Origin: Cryptomeria japonica
Lineage: Eukaryota; Streptophyta; Pinopsida; Cupressales; Cupressaceae
Direction of reading: 5' to 3'
Assembly: GCF_030272615.1 (NCBI RefSeq)
Contig: NC_081406.1
Span: 117,064,847 to 117,128,846, forward strand
Length of the DNA stretch: 64,000 nt
In this document: positions 46,831 through 59,173 of the stretch, piece by piece
Layout: each line of letters opens with the position of its first letter
Position numbering within the stretch: position 1 is the first letter of the stretch
Position numbers and translations under genes: made by a program
Notes under the pieces: model-generated
What the model saw: the letters and a program-made list of their open reading frames with translations, nothing else
Told to the model about the DNA's origin: nothing
Databases searched by the model: none

Positions 46831-49800
46831 TTCTTTAAATTGAATCGATTCTAAGCTCTATTACCCCTTCAAAAGACAAAAGTTCAACTAAACAATCGGG
46901 TAAGTGTGACATACATCACTTCCCTCTGAATTTTAGATAGGTACAACTCCCTTCATTAGTTATTCAGAGAATAATCTAACTAAATAAACTAATATGCTTT
47001 TAACCTGAAAGCACGTAAGGCCACCTACTTCATTCTTTGATGAGAGGCCAGGTAATATGTAAAATTTTTCAGTATAATTTTCTACAAAATGCTTCACCAC
47101 GAATATCAAAAGAAATCAAAGCAAAGTTTAATAGCATTGATTTCAGCACTTCTTAAAAATAAACAAAAGCAAAGTCTCTTTTCAACTAGATATCTTTCCA
47201 AACAACACAGAAAGAAGTGCTAGATTGATAACAACATCCACCATCAGAAAGGTAATCACAGACATTTTGATTAGATTAATATTTGCAAAGAAATACCACT
47301 CCATAGATTCAAACTCAAATATTTTCCACCTCAAAATGCATATGATCTTTATATATGTATCCCATGCAACAAAGACATAACAATACATGCATAAGTTCTT
47401 TCCAAGTTCAGATTCTGAAAAACTTGATCACTTCCTTCCGACAAAAACCAAAACTTCTAAAAATATAAGTATATTGTTCTCACCTTTCTCTATCTATCTT
47501 TATCTAATTTACAGTAGTTTTTAAAGAACAGAGGAGGTCTCCCTCAAAACCCAACCTCCTCTGAAATAGTTATAAAAACCAACAGAGTATTTAGGGGACA
47601 GATGTCCCAAAGTCATTGCAAGGTTATGAAAAGCATATAATATAAAAATAAAGCATAAGCATCATGTTATGCCTCATCTCCATCATCATCCTCTCCTCCA
47701 CTTTTCTGGGCATTGTGGGCGGTTGCGAGCTCCTGAATTATAGACTGACTCAGATTTTTCATTGCATTGATCTTTGCTTTTGTGGCTTCCTTCTCCCACC
47801 TATGTTTCACTATTTTCTTGGCATGCTTAGGTAACTGATCATTACCAATGAATGTCATGGACTCAATTTAGGCGATTTATGTTATATCTTCGGGAGTAAA
47901 GTTTCCTTTGGCCTTAACTTTCTCTATGTGCAACCTATAAGCCTTTACCGCGTCCTGTGTGTTCAGCCCACAAAGTCCGAGTTGCCAATCATGGTATGGG
48001 TTAACCACTTTATTGTCATTGACCAAGCTACACTAAAGTTCCTGAAGCTCATAAATAGAGGCCCTGGCATCAGAAATCACAGACTTGAAGGTAATTACCC
48101 ACCATACTATAGTTTTCTTCAATACGAAGAGTTGGCACTCATTAGTTACCAATTTAATTGAATTTTCTGCTAAAAACTTTGTGGCTTTGTATTTCTCTAT
48201 CTTGGTGAGCATGGGTAATACATTCTCCCATTTATGCTCTTCCTTTTCCCATGGCACAATCTGATTCTGAATCTTTGCAGTGAGGTTTTGCATTTCATTG
48301 CATAGCTTCCTGGAGTTTGTAATATATTTTTCACCATTTCTAATCACTCCTTCAATCCATTTCTCTATGGCCCCTACAATGCTCTTGGCTTGCTGAACTT
48401 GATTCATCAATTTCTTGTTCTTTGGTGAAGTAGGGTCAAAACTTTCTTAAGCATGTGATATGGGAAGTTCTCCAAAATAGCCTATGCTATCAATGAATTG
48501 AGATAGAAGCTTGATATGTCGTTTCAATTCTCTTTTCTCTTGTCCATCTTTTTCTGATCTGGTGAGCATCTTCTTAGCCATCACTTTGAAGAGGTGGTTA
48601 TTAGAGTCTCTGCTCATGTTCTTGAGATCCACTTTGGTGACCTCAAACTCTTCTGCATTTATTTCCTTATTCTCATCCTTGGGCTTATAAGAAGCAATTC
48701 CAGCAACCCACCTCCCGATCTTTTCATTAGCATCCAATCTAGCAATTGTTTTGAACTTCTTCTATTCGGGACCCTTCTCCATTTATTCAACCACCATCTC
48801 TTGAATTGGGATGGACACTGGGATGAAGCTCCATTTCTTTCTTACTAAAGTAGTTAACCATTTGGGATTTGTACTTGAACTAGGTGTTCCTCTGGTTACT
48901 TTAGGTGTGGGTGTCATGGCTATAGTGATTGCATGAGAATCCATGGTGTTGACAATGTCAATATCAAGGTCCTCAACCTTAAGAATCTGAGTATCAAGGA
49001 TCTTGTCTTTTACCTCGGTGTCTTTGACCTGGTCCATTTTCCTCTGTGCAACACTCTGTGACCTTGTATATCAAGGAGCAGGAAAGTTTAAAATAGAATT
49101 AGGCTTGTCCTTGGTGTGAGATGACTTCTTATTTTTACCTGTGTGAACAAGCATAGAAGTGGGGTTAGAAAAATGCTTTGGGAAACATAGAGGAACCACA
49201 TTATGTCTTGCAGAATCAATCTTAATGCCTAATTTCATTGCACTTTTTTTATTAACCCAATTTCCGGTTCTCTTCAAGACTCTCTTTGTTCTGAGTTGTA
49301 TATCATCCTCTTCTTCCACATCCCAATTAAAGCAGGACATTTTGGGTTTAGTTTGGTCTAGATATCCAGGTTCAAAAAGCTCTAGATAATCCTCTTTGAT
49401 CTAATTTATATCAAGTTTCACCTGCAGTGAAACTACTTGTTCCAGAACCATCCTCATATTTTCTCTTTTGAACACTTCAAGCTCATCACTGCAATCTTCC
49501 TAAAAGTCCTCCAAGTGTGGTATTGGAAGGTGTGACATCAAACGAAGACCATGAGAAACCTTTATTATCAAAGCCCTTCCTTTCATGACATAGTGGAAAA
49601 TTAAAATTCTTCAAGTCAGCTCCTATGCTCAATGCATCTAACATTGAACTGCAAGATAAAATGCCCAATTGAATAGGAAAATGATCTTCCCATTTATCTT
49701 TGGGTTGAGCTTTCTTAACTATGGTAGACAAGTGCCTACAGATCTCAGCAAGGACAAAACAATCCGAACAAAAACAAGGAAGTCTGAAAGGTTCTTCTTC

Positions 49801-51800
49801 AAAACCACCTACCCTTATATAACAGAAACGAGGAAAGTGAACAAAGAAACTACCATATCTTTTCACTAATACCTAGGTATCTTCATACATCCTTTTAGAT
49901 TTCATGTTCTTCAACTCATAACACAAGTCTCCCAGGAAAGCATTATGTACTGTCCTAAAATCTTGCAATGCATTATCTTTTTGCAACACTGGGTAAAAAT
50001 CGTATACAAAAACATCCCCTTCAGCAAGTTGCCTAGGTATTCCGATGCCAGGCAATATATCAAATACGAGGACATAAAGAAATTTTGCTTGAACTTCTTC
50101 ACCATGCTCAGTTGTTCCATCATGGAATTGGCAATAAGCTCTACCCAGTCAAGATACTGCTTTCCTTCCAACACCAGTTGCACATAACAGTAAATCCAAT
50201 CATCAAAGCTGTAGGCCTCAGCTGAACCTCTAACTCGGTGTAACAATAACATAACATCATGGATGTGGGGAAACATGTGATTTTTGTTGGGATATTTAGG
50301 TAACCTGGAGCCACCCCTCTGAGGAACTTTCAACCAATTCTTTGCTATATTATTCCGGTGTCCAGTTTTATTTGGATTGAACTCAGTGACTGATTGGGCA
50401 AGAGAAAATTTTGAGAACTTATAATTAGGCAATTTAAAAATAGAAGAAATGACTTCCCTATTAATCGCGAGGAGGATTTTACCATTATCTCTCTTGATAG
50501 TTTTAGAAATAGGATCATATCTGACAATGCACTCCCTAACTAATTCTGGGCAAGGAATAGCAAGAGGAAAGGTTGTCGCCTCTACAAGGCCACTACTTAG
50601 AATTTCTACACCAAAATAACCATCAATTCCTTTAAACACCCTTTCCTTCAAGACCTCTAAATTCTCTGCTTTCAGGTCTATGTCACTGACAATGGGTTCT
50701 GTGCAAGCAAGACTGAAAATATTTCCAAAAAGGTACAAAGTGGACTTCATAATTCATAAATAACAACCCTTATTTCTCCCAGCAAATTTTATTATGAGAG
50801 AGAAAAACAACTAAAAATCACTGGAGAAGATAGGAATCAAAACTCACCTTCACAGTTGTAACCAATTGAATGATTACCAGCAGACAAACCTTTTATCAAA
50901 CACTCCACAACAATGAAGAACAAGTTTAAAAAATTAATCACTTCATACCTTATAGAAAATGAAGTGATAAAAGCTCATTTAGTGCATTAATTTCAGCTGT
51001 CAACTCAAATGTGCCGAGCATTGGGATTTGACATCATGCGTGTGTATTGAACACATGGCGGCATTTTTGGGATAATCGCCAATTCCCAAAAATGATTACT
51101 TGCCTTCAAAAATCGGCCAGTTGACAGCACCCGAGATATGGTTCAATCTTCATCATACTTAGCAATAAATGCGCCATCATGTCACTTAGTCCATGGGACC
51201 CACCTAATTTGAATATGCATGAATGATTTGAACTGACTTCATGAGGGTTCAGGTAGTTCAAAGCGTACGCTGTGCCAAGGAAATTTTACTTTGAAAAGAT
51301 TAACTTTTGTTAACTGTCGCTGGCCTTTTGAACTTTATCGAACATGTTGAACATCACTAAACTATTTGAACTAGGGTCAAATGGTTCACGGTCTGGAGAA
51401 AGAGGATATGAAACATCATCCACGACTGTGAAATATAATTGCTGCAAAACACTTGAGTGAACCTTAGCCTGAAAACATTTTAGACACAACTTAGAACCTG
51501 TGGTACCTAAATAAACATTATGAACTCTTTTCAAAATGGTTCAAGGGGTTCATGAGGTTCAAACAGACCATTGAATCTTAATGCTACTGATTAAGAGATG
51601 ATTTACAAGCGGATTAAGGATTGAACCAAGGAATTTTTAACAAGATAAAAACTCAAATAAAATTTTGTAAGGCGATTTACTCTTGTTATGAGGGACGAAT
51701 GACAAGGTAACATTGGCTCTGACTGGGGATTGTATTTTGTGAAAAATGCAAAGAACTCTAAATCTATGGTTTCGCACAGCAAAAATAGAAAGGGGGCAAA
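46815..51800 (-). repeat. 3' LTR of the gypsy element (about 4.8-5.0 kb)
   Basis: Colinear with 59198-64000 from 'aaattgaatcgattctaagct' (46837) to 'ttaatgctactgatt' (51590). The copy at the right side ends at the window edge, so the inner boundary of this LTR lies somewhere between 51590 and the pol stop at about 51877. No clear PPT was found to fix it. The LTR carries a ~1000-codon sense ORF. Confidence 0.85.
47667..50750 (-). pseudogene. ~1000-codon ORF inside the gypsy 3' LTR, function unknown
   Basis: ATG at 50750 ('MKSTLYLFGNIFSLACTEPI') opens a 279-codon frame: 'LAIPCPELVRECIVRYDPIS', 'GKILLAINREVISSIFKLPN', 'VQLVLEGKQYLDWVELIANS', 'NFFMSSYLIYCLA'. In other frames it continues with 'GSFFVHFPRFCYIRVGGFEE', 'NWDVEEEDDIQLRTKRVLKR', a Thr/Ser/Pro linker ('AMTPTPKVTRGTPSSST'), 'VTKVDLKNMSRDSNNHLFKV', 'ITNSRKLCNEMQNLTAKIQN' (coiled-coil-like) and the acidic end 'SGGEDDDGDEA'. 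About six breaks are present. The equivalent in the other LTR starts and stops at the same places. No family is recognised; the layout parallels the family A ORFs and 38653-41515. Confidence 0.75.
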
Positions 51801-51876
51801 AAGAAAACACACCAAAAAGACACGAAACAAATAACGAACCTACTATGTACAAGAACTCTTGACCATAGATTTCAAA

Positions 51877-53000
51877 GTTTATAGAGCCTCAGGTCTTGCC
51901 CATTATAGGTATAGGGCATAACTATTCCATTAGAATAATTCAATCTAAATGCATTTGGTCCCACTACTTCATGGATCTGGAACGGACCTTTCCACAATGA
52001 ATCAAATTTTCCATGGGCACCCTTTGGTTCTCTTCTCTTGTCCCACAACAGTACTTAATCCCCTTTTAGGAACCCTCTTTGTCGAGCTCTCATACCGAAG
52101 ATTTTCTTCACCTTGTTCTAATGCTCAGTAATTATGTCCACTAACATCTCTCTTTCCTCTTCCAACTTCATCAAATACATGACTCTCTTTTCTAGAGCAT
52201 TTTTGAAGGAGTCCTCAATTATGGTTTGAAGCCTTGCTGCTGCCGATTCCAGAGGTAAAGAAACCTTCACGCCAATCCCATATACTAGTTCATAAGGTGT
52301 CATTCCAATTGCTCTTTTAGGGGTAATTCTATCTGCCCACAAGGCTTCATATACCTTTTTATGTCAGTTTTGGGCATTATCATCAACTAGCTTCTTCATG
52401 ATTGCTACCAGGTTCTTGTTGCTCGATTCTGCCAACCCATTACCTTGTGGAAAGTAGTTAGAGGAATGTGAAAGAGTAATTTGATATTCATAACAAAACA
52501 TAGTCAATTCTTCAGATAAGAAATATGATGCATTATCTGCGACAATCTTTTGAGGGACCCTAAAATAGACTAAAATGCAATCTTTGAGAAAATTACATAC
52601 TACCTCTGAGTTCGCTTTCTTAGTGGGGACAACCTCCACCCACTTAGTAAAATAAATTGTTGTTGTCAGAATATACATATGACCAACACTAGAATGAGGA
52701 TTTATTGGACCAATGAAATCAATACCCCATTGTTTGAAAGGTTCATCCACTACCACAGGCCTTAAAGGTAGAGCACCTAAATGTGGTTTTCCAAAAAAGA
52801 GTTGACATTTTTCACATCCCTTAACATAAGTATATGCATCATGAAAAATACCAGGCCAATAAAAAAAATTTCTTAAAATATTAAAAGCAGTTACTGAGGA
52901 TGAGAAATGTCCACTGCAGGCTTCATCATGATAAACTTCCAGAAGCTTTCATTGTTGAGGCTTATCTACACATCTCAAATAGGTACCATCCAAGCCTTTT
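51877..53000 (-). pseudogene. Ty3/gypsy integrase
   Basis: HHCC zinc-binding region: 'HDEACSGHFSSSVTAFNILR' then 'CEKCQLFFGKPH'. Core: 'WGIDFIGPI' (first Asp), 'VADNASYFLSEELTMFC' (second Asp), 'QGNGLAESSNKNLV' (Glu), so the catalytic triad is intact in the 130-codon frame 52756-52364. A C-terminal portion follows with 'ALWADRITPKRAIGMTPYEL' and 'FDSLWKGPFQIHEVVGPNAF', ending 'DLRLYKL*' at about 51877. Stops at roughly 52363, 52117 and 52075 interrupt it. Intact protein would insert element cDNA. Confidence 0.93.
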
Positions 53001-53814
53001 TTGTACAAAACGTCTTGCCAAATAACATACTTAGCAACTTTTAATTTGAGATTCCTTTGTTCTTTAGTTGAAAAATGACTTGGGCAACTACCATAGGTCA
53101 AATAATAAGCTACATCAAAAAACCATGAATCTTGCAACCCAACGAATAGAGTCAATGGTAGCTCTTTTTCTGTCTCCATCTTATTCTTTGCTATTAATTT
53201 GCATAAGCCCTATCCTTTAACTGTCTTTGTAGGACAAATATCCAGATCATATTCCTGAATTTTGGTTACCCATGTCACTCTTTTATTGAGTCCAACTTCC
53301 TGCTAAGTCAAAATACTTTTCACTGCAGAATCTGGAACAAACACCATGGAGTGAGAATGCAGAATATAATACCTAAATTGTTTAACTGCTTTAACCACGA
53401 CAAAGGCTTTTTTTTCTGAGAGTGAATACTTAAGCTCATGTTTCTTACGAGGGACACTCATGAATGCTATAGGCTCTTCAGTCCTAGATTCATCTACCTA
53501 TAATAATATTCCCGACATTGTATGTTCTGAGGCATAATAGTATATGACAAAATTCTTTTTAAAATCTGGGTTGATGAAGGTTGGTGCATTGGCAACTGAA
53601 CTCTTGATCTTTTCAAAATCTTCTTTGGCTTCATCAATCCATTTAAAAGGATACTTCTCACTCAACAAGATGATGATGTGCTTAGTAGTTTCTACAAATT
53701 CGGGTCCAAATCTTCTCAAGAAATTTACCTGACCAAAAAATGACCTTACTCTAGTCCGGTTTGAAGGCAAGTTGAGGTGTTGGATTGCATTAAATCTTTT
53801 TGGATCAATCTTGA
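53000..53814 (-). pseudogene. Ty3/gypsy RT connection and canonical RNase H
   Basis: Begins 'VKIDPKRFNAIQHLNLPSNR' and 'VRSFFGQVNFLRRFGPEF', the standard end of gypsy RT, then RNase H: 'FVIYYYASEHTMSGILL', 'HELKYSLSEKKAFVVV', 'YILHSHSMVFVPDSAVKSIL', 'WVTKIQEYDLDICPTKTVKG'. Stops interrupt it at 53497 and elsewhere. The first acidic residue, usually Asp in IYTDAS, is Tyr here. Upstream it is separated from the rest of RT by a 1374-bp insertion. Confidence 0.9.
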
Positions 53815-53822
53815 CACCTTCT

Positions 53823-55196
53823 GATGCAGAGCATCATGGAAAACCAACTCACAACCAAGGATCTTACTGATCCAATCATCATTACAATCATTAAGTGGCA
53901 ATGCAAACGGTATTCATCCATTCTACAATGCAATCACAATATAATCTTTACACAAGGGTTGTCTATCAAATACTTCCACCATATGCCACCAATCAACCCC
54001 AAACCACTTTAAAAGGTTATATTCCATCCCTATAGACCTTAATTCAATATTTTAGATCATAAAATTCACCAAAACATGAGACAACAAATTCTTTATTCCC
54101 ATGGAGTACCCTAGTTCAAGGTTTCATCCTTAAAAACTGTTTTCACAAAAATAACCACAACTTCTTCAATTCTTAACCAAATTAAGTGAGATAAAAATAA
54201 ATTGAAAGAGGGTTCAGAGACCTTTCCAAAACATATATCCTTTCTTCATCATTATTCTCAATTTGGCCATATCAAATGCTGCAACAGGACTGCTCCTGCC
54301 TTTACCAGTTTGATTTCACAATAAAATGCAGATGAATAGTCATTAATAACTTTTTACATATTGAAAATAAATCCAATCTCTTCGGTCAGATTGTAGATAG
54401 GTCAGATAAACAACTTTTCCCCAAGTTATAGCCAGATCCAACGGTTGAATCAAAAGTTATGAATCTTTTCCCAAAACTGGTTAACCCTAGGCAGGGTTTT
54501 GGTAGTTACAAACTGTTTTCACCAAAACGTCCATAACTTTCTCAAATCTGCATGAAATAAACTCAAACAAAAAGAAATGGAAAGCTTATTCATTTTTATA
54601 CACTATCCAATTAATAATACATGGTTTTCCAGGCTGTACATGGCCGTACAAGGCCTGGAAACCAGAGGAAAACCTTTAAAACACCAAAATAACAAATTGA
54701 AAAACCAAGAACTTGTTACCAAATTGATTTCAATGCTTCCCAATGCCTTCCATTTTTTCATTTTCATGGATTACAATCCTTAAATACATAAATCAACCTC
54801 TTGGGTCGAATTCCCTTTGAAAATTAACTAAATAACCACCTTTCAACCAAATGACACCTCCTCTATCTAGGTTTTGTCTTGACAACTCTTTGAGTTTGCA
54901 CTCAAAACTTGTTAAGATATTACATAGAAATTATTAACACCTTATAATGGACCAAATAACACAATTTACATCATTTTCCCCCTTCATGATACTTTTACAC
55001 AAATTTGACCTCATAAACCCAATCAAGACTCAAATACACAACTTGGGCAACTTTGGACAAAATGACTCATTTAGCCTTACATATTATGATTCAATGGACT
55101 CAAATGACCTTAATACATTATGAATGACTCAATCAAATTGTTCACATTATGACTTTTGACTTCCTGGTATGCTTGTGTGCTGAGGTGCACTTGCAC
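53823..55196. mobile_element. 1374-bp insertion in pol with 8-bp target duplication
   Basis: 'caccttct' occurs at 53815-53822 and 55197-55204, and removing one copy with the intervening DNA rejoins the RT frame ('EGVKIDP' after 'LLG..I..KEG'). The insert starts GATGCAGAGCATC and ends GTGCACTTGCAC; each end is itself a short hairpin, but the two ends match each other only weakly. Inside, 'aactgttttcac' followed by related sequence occurs twice (about 54136 and 54511). No coding frame is recognised. An 8-bp duplication fits a hAT-type non-autonomous DNA transposon, but this assignment is tentative. Confidence 0.75.
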
Positions 55197-56240
55197 CACC
55201 TTCTTTCAAAATGATGTACCCAATAATTTACCCTCAGTTACACAGAAAACTAACTTTTGGGGGTTCAAGGAGATACCATGCTCTCAACAATGTTGTAGAA
55301 CCACCCTCAGATCTTTGAGATGATTTTTTCTATATTTAGAAAACATGATCAAGTCATCTAGGTAAACAACAATAATTCTGTCATGGAAATCCCTAAAAGA
55401 AGAATCCATGGCCCTTTGAAAAGTTGCTCTGGATTAATCAAACCAAAAGGCATACGATTATATGCAAACATTCCCCAAGGGGTGATGAATGTTGTCTTGT
55501 GCTATTCATTTTCTGCAACACCAATTTGATTGTAGCCAAAAAAATAGTCTAACATTGACATCATTTCCGATCCAGCTACTGTCTCCAAAATATGGTCCAT
55601 ATTGGGTAAAGCATAGTTATCCTTAAGACTTGCCTGGTTTAGATTGCGAAAATCTACACAAATCCAAATTTCCCCATTTTTCTTCCTCATAGGTACTATA
55701 TTGGCCACCCAAGTAGAGTGATGAATTGGATATATAATTCTGGCTTTTAGAATTTTATCTACCTCCTTGAAAATTGCCTTTGCCATCATCGGATTGAAGT
55801 TTAGTTTTTGTCTAAAAGGAGAAACACTAAGCTTCAACGGAATTTGATGTTGAAACTGACCATTCCTAAATTCCTTCAAATCATCATAAGACCAAGCAAA
55901 CACGTCGATGTATTCTTCCAATAACTTAGTGAGCATTCGTTTCTCCTTAGAAGAACAACATTTGTTGATTGCTACCATTTTAGGGTGAGATTCATCGCCC
56001 AGATTGATCTTTTCACAACCCACCTTACTATCATTATCAAGAACTTTCATGCCAGTGAACACATCATTACGGGTGAAAAACCTCTCTAGAGTCACCAAAC
56101 CTTTTGGGATTTTGTTTCCCTTAAGCTGAATGAAACTCTTATCAGAATCAATACCAGGATCTGGGCAAAATTCTTTACACATATCTTCAGAACCCTCAAA
56201 ATATGATTGGACAAAGGAATGGGTACACTCCATGAAATAT
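55197..56240 (-). pseudogene. Ty3/gypsy reverse transcriptase
   Basis: The 243-codon frame (56233-55502) runs 'EYIDVFAWSYDDLKEF', 'ILKARIIYPIHHSTWVANIV', 'KKNGEIWICVDFRNLNQASL', 'DNYALPNMDHILETVAGS', 'MMSMLDYFFGYNQIGVAENE'. After a stop come 'HKTTFITPWGMFAYNRMPFG' and, in another frame, 'DFHDRIIVVYLDDLIMFSKY', so the YLDD catalytic box is intact. The usual LD-x-FSGY Asp is present. It ends at the transposon insertion at 55196. Confidence 0.95.
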
Positions 56241-56364
56241 TTAATCTAAACATCTATATCAAATACTTGCCAATGATTCACATTGTCAGGGACACTAGGC
56301 CTATAAATCATTTCAATCCTATAAGAATCATTCTTAAAGTCTAGGTGTGGTAACAAGAGAGAAG

Positions 56365-56755
56365 CTGAAATGACCAATGAATCCACCCTAGTGTTTTGCT
56401 CTCTTGGTATAGCTTCAATTGAGAAAGCATCAAAAAACTCTATTTCATCCCAAACTCTATTTCTATAATGTTTTAGTCTATCATTCTTAACATAATAAAC
56501 CTTTCTTACCTATTTAACAATCAACTCCGCATCACCTTTTACCCTAAGCAATTTTATACCCTTATATTTGGCTTCATTCAACCCTAAAAGTAATGCCTCA
56601 TATTCCGTAGTGTTATTTGTATTCTTGAAATATAATTTAAAGGAAAAAGGAAAAACATTACTGTTAGGGGAAAGCAGAACTACCCCTGCTCCTGAACCAG
56701 AGTTGGCACAACTTCCATCAAATTCCATTTGCCACAATTCATCTTGTTCATCAAC
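56365..56755 (-). pseudogene. Additional RNase H domain between protease and RT
   Basis: 'WQMEFDGSCANSGSGAGVVL', 'TNNTTEYEALLLGLNEAKYK', 'LRVKGDAELIVK', then after a stop 'IEAIPREQNTRVDSLVISAS'. This is the pattern of the plant/archaeal-type RNase H (FDG..SG-x-GAG, NN-x-AEYEAL, V-GDS-LIV, REXN-x-x-AD). The first Asp and the Glu are kept, GDS is GDA, and AD is VD. It lies 5' of RT, in addition to the normal RNase H 3' of RT. In the Tat/Ogre elements I remember best, the extra RNase H lies after the first. Confidence 0.85.
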
Positions 56756-56799
56756 TGCTTCTTCTAATTCTTTTTTATCAAGTGCAAGTATGAGATAAT

Positions 56800-57726
56800 T
56801 TCCAAATTCACATTCTTGGAACAGAATCTGGGCTTTGGGATTATCAAAAGGAAAGACTGTATATTTATTTTTTGGTTCAGGTTCAAGTTTGATCTTTTGT
56901 TTTCCTAATGGAATGATAGCTTCTAACCAGTCCATCTTGATTTCACCTCCAAGATATTTACAGAAATTCCTACTTAAAAGCATCCCATAATTTGCAGGAA
57001 TGTCAACAACCAAAATGGTTAGTTTTACCCTTTTATCAGGACATGCTGCAAGCACTGCTTGAGCATCCTTTACTTGCCCAATGAGAGGGACCTGCTTCCC
57101 ATCCATCGAGTAACATCTCCCAAATGTCTTTGTAAGTGTTAAGCCTAAAGCTCCAGCAATAGATGATGGCATTATGTTATCTGACGCCCCTAAATCTATA
57201 ATACAATTGCTAAGCTTCTAACCATTTAGGAGGAGGGAGATATAAAAAGGGTAGGCTTCAGAACTTTAGTGTCAAGTTTATCTTCAGCATTGTGAAAGGC
57301 GCAGGGATTAATCGAATCAGTGGGAGGGAAAGAAGAAGATGTAGGTTTTTCAGCAGCAAACAAATCATTACCAACCACACACTTATGCACTAAGGACTCT
57401 AAGGTAGGATTTCCTTTTACATATTTGACCAACTTGTCTAGTTCCATTGGGTTCAATTTCAAATATTCGGCAATGGAAAGTTGAACAGTTGAAGCTTTGC
57501 AAAATTCAATTATGTCAAAGGAGGGAGAAAGAGAAGAATTATTTTTACTTTCAATATTCCTTTGTAAAATCTTAACTTCAAGAGTCTTTACATGAAAGGA
57601 AGAATCATTATTGGTGGGATCCTTACCCTTGAAATTAGTTCCAATAGAGTTCACAAAAGGAGCAGGCTGGGAGGTTCGTTGATTCCTTGTAAGGATTGCA
57701 CATGCAGGGTCTTCAAGAGTTACCAA
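56800..57726 (-). pseudogene. gypsy protease region
   Basis: The aspartic protease active site reads 'CIIDLGASDNIMPSSIAGAL' (D-S/T-G-A changed to DLGA) at about 57205-57145, followed by 'GRCYSMDGKQVPLIGQVKDA' and 'LTILVVDIPANYGMLLSRNF', the usual flap and 'LLGR-x-W' equivalent. The upstream part (57726-57226) is a linker, 'YLKLNPMELDKLVKYVKGNP'. The substituted Ser and the stops argue against activity. Confidence 0.85.
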
Positions 57727-57739
57727 AATATTTCCACCT

Positions 57740-59005
57740 CTTTCTGAATCTGATTCATATTCAAGGTAAAATTATCCAGATTCACCAGGTACTTCTTGAA
57801 TTTTCTCTGCTCCAACGAATTCCCCAAGTTCATCCTTAGTGCTTTCCATTTGGACATGCCTTATCATATCAAGACAGGAATTCCCATCATGATATGAGGT
57901 AAGGTGAAAAGAGCACATAGTACTTTTATCAGGAGGAGCCTCTATTTGCATTCTTTGTGGGGCAGTAGGAAGTTACAAAGTTCACCCATAATTATATTGG
58001 TTTGGTTGTTTTCTACTTATATCTTGATATGGTTGTGGGTAAGAACCTCCAGTTTTCAGAATTTGTCTTTTCAAGGCAATCATATCATTGATTAATCTTT
58101 GGATAGCTGGATCAGTCGAAGAAGTGGAAGCTTGAGATTGACCTTGAGGAATTTGCACATCTTTTCTCCACTTCCCAGCTATTATTAAATCATCTTCAAG
58201 CTCTATAGCCTGGTTTTGTGCAACATCAAGATCATCTGGTCTATTGCTTTTGAGATGGAAACCAACGTCAGGAGGCATAGAGTTGATAAAGAAACATTTT
58301 TGGTTATCAGTAGTTGGTCTTTTAGCCTAGGGAATTTTATGAATAATCTTATTATACCTAGCTATAGAATCTCTCATTGGCTCACAAATCTCCTTCTTCA
58401 TTTGTGTGAGCTGAGCCAAAAGTGAGTGCTCATCATCAACACTCTTGAACCATTTCTCAAAATCAGTTTTCATTGTTTGCCAATCAGTTACAGATCCTAC
58501 CTGCAAATGACTGAACCAATCTGCTGCTCCCTTGGTAAGAGTTTGAGTGAAAAAGCCTAACAACTACATCCTCGTGCTGTACTACCAATATCCCAGTAGC
58601 TACATAAAAGGAATTTAAATATTCTTCAACTGAGATTTTCCCATCTCCATTGAACTTAGGTAAAATATCCCTAGCCCCTTTCGGAAGAGAATTATGAGCA
58701 CCGAGAGAAAGAGGCCTGACTGTGGCACCCCATGGTTGGGCCATGATGAAAACATGATAAATAGTTACAAGAGGAGGAGATTGAATTCTAGAAAGCGTTA
58801 ATGCTTTCCAATGGCTAGATGAGAGAGGTACTTTGGGAGTAGTTTTAGTAGGAGAAGAAGGTCTTCTTTTAGCATTCCTCTTGGGAGTGAAATTCGTGGA
58901 AAATGATAACCCCTGTAGTTCTTCAAAACAATTATCAACAACTCCCTCTCTCCTTTGTGATCTGGTATAAGGATGAGAATCCAGTGCTATTTCTTCTACG
59001 GTCAC
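57740..59005 (-). pseudogene. gypsy gag
   Basis: The ATG at 59005 starts 'MTVEEIALDSHPYTRSQRRE'. The Retrotrans_gag region reads 'LPKFNGDGKISVEEYLNSF', then 'LFTQTLTKGAADWFSHLQVG', 'DWQTMKTDFEKWFKS', 'LLAQLTQMKKEICEPMRDSI', 'FINSMPPDVGFHL'. A zinc-finger-like 'MCSFHLTSYHDGNSCLDMIR' follows near 57920-57865. There is a frameshift near 58560 and a stop at 58328. Gag forms particles in intact elements. The start is about 170 bp after the PBS. Confidence 0.9.
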
Positions 59006-59173
59006 TAAACAATTCTTTCAAACATAGCAACGTTTCTTGGGTTATGGGAAATTTTCTCAACCGTTCACCTTTTTCTTTTTCTCTTTCCAAAACAAAGAAA
59101 TCTTGTTGATACTATTGGTTATGAGTTTCAATTCTAACACACATGTAACATACTAATCTATTGAATATTGACA

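Noticed and set aside
51603-51852. Hydrophobic minus-strand frames that look like a small membrane protein
   Set aside because: They lie after the integrase stop near the LTR boundary, are T-rich and overlap in two frames. No matching frame can be verified in the other LTR because the window ends.
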